Shown: piece by piece, positions 59,401 through 64,000 of the stretch | Layout of the letters: every line of letters starts with the position of its first letter | Numbering within the stretch: position 1 is the first letter of the stretch | Assembly (NCBI RefSeq): GCF_900005765.1 | Contig: NC_041685.1 | Span: 868,001 to 932,000, forward strand | DNA length: 64,000 bases | Direction: 5' to 3' | DNA from: Plasmodium relictum | Taxonomy: Eukaryota; Apicomplexa; Aconoidasida; Haemosporida; Plasmodiidae | Made by a program: the position numbers and the translations under genes | Notes under the pieces: model-generated | Seen by the model: the letters and a program-made list of their open reading frames with translations, nothing else | Database searches by the model: none | What the model was told of the DNA's origin: nothing

Positions 59401-59815
59401 TTTTTAAAATTTCATTATTTCTTTGTATTACTTTTTTTTTAATTAATAATTTATTTTCGTCTTTTTTAATAATATGCGATTCACTAACTAAAGTATTATC
59501 ATTATCACTTTCACTGAAATTTGTACTTTTTTTTTTCGATTTTTTATACTTTTTTATTGCTTTATCATAGAAATCATCAACTAGTGAATTGTAGCTACTA
59601 TCATCATTGTTATCTATTGACTTTCTTAATAATTTATTTTCATTTGAATAACTTTCCTTCTTAGAAAATAATGAATCATTAAAATGACTATTACTATGGA
59701 AAAGTAAATTTTTCTTTTCATCTAGTTTTCTTATACTTTCTTTTTTATTTTCTTCATAATTTTTTATTATACCAATTGCAATATCGCTATAATCACTTTC
59801 ACTGAATATTTTCAT
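56489..59815 (-). CDS. Lys/Asn/Ser-rich protein of unknown function
   Basis: Single-exon gene of 1108 residues that I do not recognise. It is hydrophilic throughout, with no signal peptide or membrane segment. A pattern FSESD recurs near the N-terminus (FSESDYSDIAIG at the start and FSESDNDNTLVSES around residue 100). A Lys/Glu-rich stretch at about 185-225 (KEELEQKKNNLKSKNLDKVK) may form a coiled coil. Many basic clusters (KKKNTKKK, KKKEKNNNN) could serve nuclear import or RNA/DNA binding. The end (NLSEIINSQVKAFEQIFL) is more hydrophobic and helix-like, perhaps a docking motif. Low GC codon use fits its neighbours. No function is claimed. Confidence 0.85.
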   Translation of the reverse strand: MKIFSESDYSDIAIGIIKNYEENKKESIRKLDEKKNLLFHSNSHFNDSLFSKKESYSNENKLLRKSIDNNDDSSYNSLVDDFYDKAIKKYKKSKKKSTNFSESDNDNTLVSESHIIKKDENKLLIKKKVIQRNNEILKKNHNKPLMPLLKKKNTKKKMYIKNKKTEQVNHKNEWNSNQNDLDKYKLSKEELEQKKNNLKSKNLDKVKMEYKEKLKQMRQKHSLVTSRCKENDNYEEEKNNSTKLNGKKKEKTNFKKLMENINLKEINQNLINKKNEIKPNNKKNNFKCNNIKKCINSQKIEKENTIGVNDINNVNVSHDMHNNENYDSNDCNHFDIDCVESSLDDMKNSKKHIYQKINKKKEKNNNNHIKLKKSKIKNNYKACALKKSDEMSKKFLNYINDSDSYASSILNILDYKREFNDNYYLPRNKQIYNNKDFLSLKKKKLNNLDNIKKELFNSEVDNDLSTTYDFSSDKTTMDYFVKELKNHNENLCIDINPNNIKMNIENYKIEKKMFEEKKYYPNIEFNFYENISTKSSCSSNYDCEYIFDSDYSEHIKKLNDNFIQNDNILKLKKNKMETFNHIKKIMLEIKNIDYKNVNILRSYKNEIEKKDDYVDMMINQKENNRLYCIDSEKLGKKENHYNIKIGETEKKDYYEHFDEKIEKTKVYPLMELLFKEDEDDYYLKEKSNEYYKEEENIIFNENKNLYKEEGISNNYIFNDSEHNSLYQNINSSNMKNSSKIKRFSVERSNNSKNEKLNGISSFSSSKNSFYNNLNTSREYSYNLSKIDHVKRSIESEKSSYNSNSSTELVNKMDSKSNNSDKNIKNTFDNYRDYLKKSSNDSLIFLNDKEEKNCDCDSLKNILLSRSTKKSNRNDEKNKDIKKKVDRRDSNIIKNEMKYNCSKFNMDNKSTQLKIPINDMNICEVSNKIIKKCDEQTISNVSNTDLYKKERNNIFNKKNVNNTKNAKKEKNRREIEYSEKYMKKNTEIKNSKDTVRIPVITKTSKDITGLAKNHVNKRTKKLFSANKDNEITSTKKEGGKEDICSNKEYRLINQKILNTSLNFEDTHNLSDDDKFIFDTYLKEENTKKKEENLSEIINSQVKAFEQIFL

Positions 59816-60529
59816 TTTTTTTTTTTTTTTGAAGAAAATAATTAAACATTTACGATGTTACATATATAAATTATAAAGGCATATGAAAATTTTAAAATTA
59901 ATATGAAATAATATTTAATAATTAAAACACAACTTTTTTTTTTAAATATTAAAAGGGAGAAAAAATAAAAAAAATAACTTCTTTTGGCAAATATTACTTT
60001 ATTATTAATTTTTTTTTTAATGAAACATAAAAATAAATGGCAAAAATTATTATGTTTTATTCATTTTTAATTTACAAATGCTATATAAAAAAATTTTTGA
60101 TATTGCTTTGAATATTTTTTCTTTTTTGTTATTAATCTTAAAAATAGAAAAATTATGTATACATATATATATATATATTCTTAAAACTAAAAAGATAATT
60201 ATATTTTAAAGTAAGACAAAAAGAAAAATTTTAAGTTAAATTAGGCAAAAAAAAAAAAACGAAAAAAAATACAATAAATTTTTTTTATAAATTTACTTTT
60301 TTTTATTATATACTATAATTATATAAAATATAATAATTTAACAAAAGTATTAGAGTATCTATAATATTTATTTTATTTTAACAAAAAAAAAAAAAAGAAA
60401 ATATATTTCCTTTTCTAAATTTTACACATTAATTACATTTTAAATATTTAATAGAATATATATATAATATCTTTTCCATTTTTTTTTTTTTTTATCTGAT
60501 ATTAGTTCTTTCATTAAATTTAATTTATT
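59816..60529. other. Intergenic region between RTF2 and the Lys/Asn-rich gene
   Basis: About 0.7 kb between two minus-strand genes: promoter of the 1108-residue protein and 3' UTR of RTF2. Only AT-rich runs. Confidence 0.6.
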
Positions 60530-61435
60530 TTATTCTTTTATTTGTTTTATCTTTTTTTTTTCTTCTTTATTATTGGATATTTCTTTATTTTTTCTTGATA
60601 ATTCCTTATTTTTATTTAATTTTTTTTTTCTAATAATTTTTTTTTTTTCTTCTAATATTGATTCATCATCTATTCCTATTTCAATAATATCACTTAATTT
60701 ATATTTTTTGTTACATATTATGCATAAGTTTTCCTGAAAATATAAACATTCAAAAGACGAAGAATGAAATATATTAATATACTTATTAAAGAAAATAATA
60801 TATTTCTTTTTTTTATTTTCTTTTTTTAATTTTTGTTACATCTGTATTATTTATGTGATTAAAAACTTTTTTTGAAAATACGCAACCACATGAAAATATG
60901 CAGATCCCTCCCGATGTTGAATTAATGATTTCATTTGAAATTAAACATATTAATTTACTTTCTTCATTTAATTTATTTTTACAAACAACCAGATCTTTAA
61001 GTGAATCTATATGAGAAAATTTCTCATATATATCTCTTTTTCTCTTTTTTTTATTTTGCTTCCTAAACAAAATTAACTTTAAAATATTCTCTTTGTTATA
61101 TAGATACCCAAGACGACAACAAAAAATTGGCTCCTTCAGTATTTCCTGAAAAAAAATAAGAGATGAAAAAATTTACATAAGGGTATATAAATATATATAA
61201 TCATAAATATGCAAAGGTACTTATTTTATTTTTTTTATCAAAAAATGTCTACTTGTGATATTGCACAATGATTAAAATAATACTCCTTTAATTCTTTTTT
61301 GTTATATTTATTTTGGGTTATAGTAACAAGTGTATTTTTTTCATATCCTAGACTTCCAATATTTTCTTTCAATTTTTTGTTTTTCATTTTAACTAAATCA
61401 ACTCGTTGAGGTAAACTTCCTCCATCTCCCCCCAT
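60530..61435 (-). CDS. RTF2: RTF2, replication termination factor 2 homologue
   Basis: Three exons on the minus strand: 61253-61435, 60840-61145 and 60530-60733, giving 230 residues. The start MGGDGGSLPQRVDLVK matches the invariant RTF2 opening (MGCDGGTIPKRHELVK in human, from memory). The degenerate RING-like domain is rebuilt only after splicing: NHCAISQ + EILKEPIFCCRLGYLYNKEN, then LICLISNEI, IFSCGCVFSKKVF, and across the last intron ENLCIICNKKYKLSDIIEIG. The C-terminal tail is Lys-rich and short. RTF2 is a nuclear factor tied to replication fork arrest and, in other eukaryotes, to splicing and proteasomal removal from stalled forks. A Lys/Arg-rich insert (KQNKKKRKRDIYEK) separates the two zinc-site halves. 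Introns have clear GTAGAC/GTAACA donors and poly-T/CAG acceptors. It is divergent from the NudC-like gene. Confidence 0.9.
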
Positions 61436-62013
61436 TGTAAATTTTCTTATTTTTATTATCCTTTATCTTAATTTTTTTTTTTTCTGTTTTGTTATTACTT
61501 TTTTTTTTTTTTTTTCTTATATCTTTTTTTTTTTTATCTTTCTATTTACTTGTCTTTAAATAATTTTAAAATTAAAAATAGAAAATATATTATTAAATAA
61601 ATACTAAGAAAAAAAAAAAAAGTGAAATATGTAAAATTATACATATTTCTTTAAAGTTTATGCATTTTATATTTTAAATTACATAAAATACATATTTATA
61701 TATGAAAAATCGTTTATGTAATTTTTCAATTTTTAAATGAACCTTAAAAAAAATAAGTTGCTGTATCATTTTTTTTTTTTAATTTTTGTAATTTGAAATA
61801 ATTATTCACAAAACTAATTTTCATTTCTTAATAATTAAAATAACAAAAAAAAAAAAAAAATTTACAAAAATTTTAAATCAATTTAATTATTTAAATCATA
61901 AAAAATAAAAGATAAATATTTACTATAAAAAATATATGCATATATATATTTATAAAGAAAAAATATATTTAAAATTATTTTTTATATCTTCAAAAATTTT
62001 TTAAATTTAAAAA
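61436..62013. promoter_or_regulatory. Divergent promoter region between RTF2 and NudC-like genes
   Basis: Only 578 bp separate two start codons read in opposite directions, so both promoters must share this AT-rich spacer. A TATA-like ATATATGCATATATA lies at about 61930-61950. No other motif can be assigned. Confidence 0.5.
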
Positions 62014-62598
62014 ATGGGTGAAATATACAATAAAAGGCACAAATATGTAAACAATGGTGAAAATAAAAAAAAAAAATTAGATTTAAGGAAATTATTAATA
62101 AGATTATTTAAATAATATTAGTTTTATTATTTTTTAAAAATTTTATTTGGTTGCATTTTCTTTTTTATAGGAGTTTTAATATATGAATGGGAACAGAGTA
62201 TAGATGAAATAAATATATATATAAATATGAATTCTAAAATAGTGAATAAAAATGACTTAGACATAGAAATAAAAAGCAAAAGAATACGAATTGGTTTAAA
62301 AAAGATGAAAAGCTTTCTAGATGATGAATTATTTAGTGTAATTGACGAAGATTGCTCTTATTGGTTTATTGAAGATAATAATTTACATATTTTGTTAACA
62401 AAAGCAAAAAAAGGGGAAGTGTGGAGTAGTGTTTTTAAAGGTCATAAGAATTTAAATGCTGTTGATGAAGATAATACAAAAAAAAAAATTCTTTTAGAAA
62501 GATTTCAACAAGAATATCCAAATTTTGATTTTTCTTCTGCATCTTTTAATGGGCAAGTTCCTGATGCTAGAACTTTTATGGGAGGTATTAAATATTAA
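62014..62598 (+). CDS. NudC-family CS-domain protein (NUDCD2-like)
   Basis: Two exons: 62014-62056 and 62171-62598, 156 residues, almost the length of human NUDCD2. The phase of exon 2 requires one base from exon 1, which the GTGAAA donor after 62056 supplies (...KYVNN + GVLIYEWEQSIDEI). The CS (p23-like) domain follows: YEWEQSIDEINIYI, SKRIRIGLKKMKSFLDDELF, DCSYWFIEDNNLHILLTKAK. The C-terminal extension LLERFQQEYPNFDFSSASFNG is the NudC/NUDCD2 signature. These proteins are Hsp90 co-chaperones that stabilise clients, including dynein regulators such as LIS1. The start ATG follows an A-rich leader (AAAAAATGG), typical of Plasmodium. Confidence 0.88.
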
Positions 62599-62993
62599 CA
62601 AAAAAAAGAAACAAAAATTTATAAAATATATTTTTACAAATATTTATAATCAAATATTTATTTTTTAATATGTTATGTTTTCAAAAAAAAATTATTAAAA
62701 AAGGCTTAAAAATAGCCTACTATAAAAAAAAAAAAAGTTTTAAAAAAAATTAAATTTTTATATATAATAATATATATATATGTATTAGTATTTACAACAA
62801 TAAAAATATACTTTTTTTATTTTGAAGTTTTACTTATATTTTATAATTTTTTTTTTTTTTTAAATTATTTTACTTAATCCTTTTTTTTGTTTTTTTTTTT
62901 CGTTTTTCTATTTTATTATTTTTTTTTTATAATTGTCACTTTTAATAATATATACATTTATATTTATATGTGTATTTTTTTAAAACTTTGAGT
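62599..62993. other. Short intergenic region between convergent genes
   Basis: About 0.4 kb, two 3' UTRs, homopolymer-rich. Nothing else seen. Confidence 0.65.
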
Positions 62994-63572
62994 TTATTTA
63001 TGATCCTCTATCATATCTAGTAACAAGCTCCTTCTTTCAAATAGTGCTTTTGCATTAGTATCTTCTAAATTTTGTTTTATCAAAGAATTTTTTACATTAT
63101 TTGCTTGCTGTAATTTTAAAGCTTTTCTGCAGTTATTAAAATTAATAAAGCTATGAAGGCATTTATATTCTCTATCAAGTTTATTTAGTTGATAATTATT
63201 TTTTAAACAACGAAAGTAAATAGATCCTACTAATCTACAAGGATTATCTACTGTAGTACTTTTATTCCACATGTTATTATAATAATCTGCCTTATATTCT
63301 CTTGCATCTATGCTTAAATTATCTTCTATTTCTGGTTTACCATTTACTATGTCATACCACATCATCTTATCTTTCAAATTAATATTATTATTTATTGATA
63401 AACCAACAAAATTATAATTATCAAAAAGTTTTTTTAAAGAATAATTCAATTCCATATTTAATCTTCTTTTAATAAACCAATTTTTTAACTCACTTTCAAG
63501 TGAATTTATTTCGCTTTTTATTTTAAACAATGCATTATCCTCATTTTCAAATTTTTTAATATCTGTACTCAT
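62994..63572 (-). CDS. Twin CX9C protein, probably of the mitochondrial intermembrane space
   Basis: Single-exon gene of 192 residues. It has exactly two CX9C motifs, C112-x9-C122 (CRLVGSIYFRC) and C138-x9-C148 (CLHSFINFNNC), and no other cysteine. Fifteen residues separate them, enough for the helix-turn-helix of the CHCH fold. Such proteins are normally imported by the Mia40/Erv relay and oxidised to two disulphides; many are respiratory-chain subunits or assembly factors. The N-terminal 110 residues are an unusual extension for this class, with a predicted coiled-coil start (KIKSEINSLESELKNWF) and a Trp/Asp/Tyr-rich middle (MMWYDIVNGKPEIED). No presequence is obvious, as expected for the disulphide-relay route. 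I cannot name the specific subunit. Confidence 0.8.
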   Translation of the reverse strand: MSTDIKKFENEDNALFKIKSEINSLESELKNWFIKRRLNMELNYSLKKLFDNYNFVGLSINNNINLKDKMMWYDIVNGKPEIEDNLSIDAREYKADYYNNMWNKSTTVDNPCRLVGSIYFRCLKNNYQLNKLDREYKCLHSFINFNNCRKALKLQQANNVKNSLIKQNLEDTNAKALFERRSLLLDMIEDHK

Positions 63573-64000
63573 TTTTTATATGCTTATTAATTTTTCAACA
63601 AATTTCTTTTCGTAAATATTTATTTTACTTAAAATATAAATACTTAATCTCACCAAGTCAGTTTTTATAAATATATTCATTTAAAAAAGAGGGAAAATTT
63701 TTTTTTATTTTAAATTTAGTGAAATATTTAATTTTGATTTTTTTGGAATATTTACTATTAATTCAATAGAAATTTTTATGTTATTAAAATACTTATTATT
63801 TATTTATTCAAAAATATTCTTTTAATTTAATAAAATATTTATTTTGAATTTATTCAATTTATGTTTTTAATTTATAATATTATTTTTTTTAAGTCAAAAT
63901 GCATTTATTCATAATTTAATTAAAAATATTTGTTCATAATAAAAAGATATGTTTATATTTTTTTTAATTTTTCTTGTTAGAATCAACTTAAATATTTTTT
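63573..64000. other. Right-edge intergenic region
   Basis: AT-rich sequence upstream of the twin CX9C gene. No coding signal up to the window end. Confidence 0.6.

Noticed and set aside
1-64000. CRISPR arrays, bacterial operons, insertion sequences, viral insertions and tRNA genes
   Set aside because: Looked for; nothing found. No direct-repeat/spacer array, no transposase or reverse transcriptase motif, and no tRNA T-loop-like consensus was seen by eye.

Overview
The window is a chromosome segment from a malaria parasite (genus Plasmodium). Base composition is extremely A+T-rich, with intergenic DNA made mostly of homopolymer and (TA)n runs. Proteins are packed with asparagine and lysine runs, introns are short with poly-T/AG acceptors, and gene order (HDAC1, UPF2, lipocalin, two TKL-like kinases, a third kinase, an MFS carrier, NAD synthetase) looks like a conserved Plasmodium block that I recall from P. 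falciparum chromosome 9. HDAC1 differs from the P. falciparum protein as I remember it at several residues and at the C-terminus, so another very AT-rich species (for example an avian parasite) is more likely. The species call is inference.

Layout. 1-225: end of a thioredoxin-like gene. 903-1563: two-exon yippee-like zinc protein. 3039-4385 (-): histone deacetylase HDAC1, divergent from 6467-10609 (+): UPF2, an NMD factor with three MIF4G segments. 11822-12572 (+): two-exon secreted lipocalin. 13939-17910 (+): four-exon MORN-SAM-TKL protein whose catalytic Asp and DFG Asp are both Asn (pseudokinase). 19226-26935 (-): 2569-residue asparagine-rich protein with an intact C-terminal kinase. 29948-30100 (+): possible 50-residue membrane peptide. 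31354-36182 (+): fifteen-exon TKL kinase with an EDR1-like segment. 36719-38652 (-): two-exon MFS transporter. 41075-45772 (-): large protein joining an EST1/SMG5-7-like domain to a C-terminal Zc3h12a-like NYN nuclease fold. 48892-53036 (+): polytopic membrane protein. 53852-56341 (+): NAD synthetase. 56489-59815 (-): low-complexity protein of unknown function. 60530-61435 (-): three-exon RTF2. 62014-62598 (+): NudC/NUDCD2-like CS-domain protein. 62994-63572 (-): twin CX9C protein.

The genes do not form a cluster of common function. Two of them (UPF2 and the EST1-NYN protein) plausibly act in the same process, nonsense-mediated decay. Three kinase-family genes, each with a different accessory architecture, lie between 13.9 and 36.2 kb. 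Exon joins were made by eye from reading frame, GT/AG signals and family similarity. They are not supported by transcript data here.
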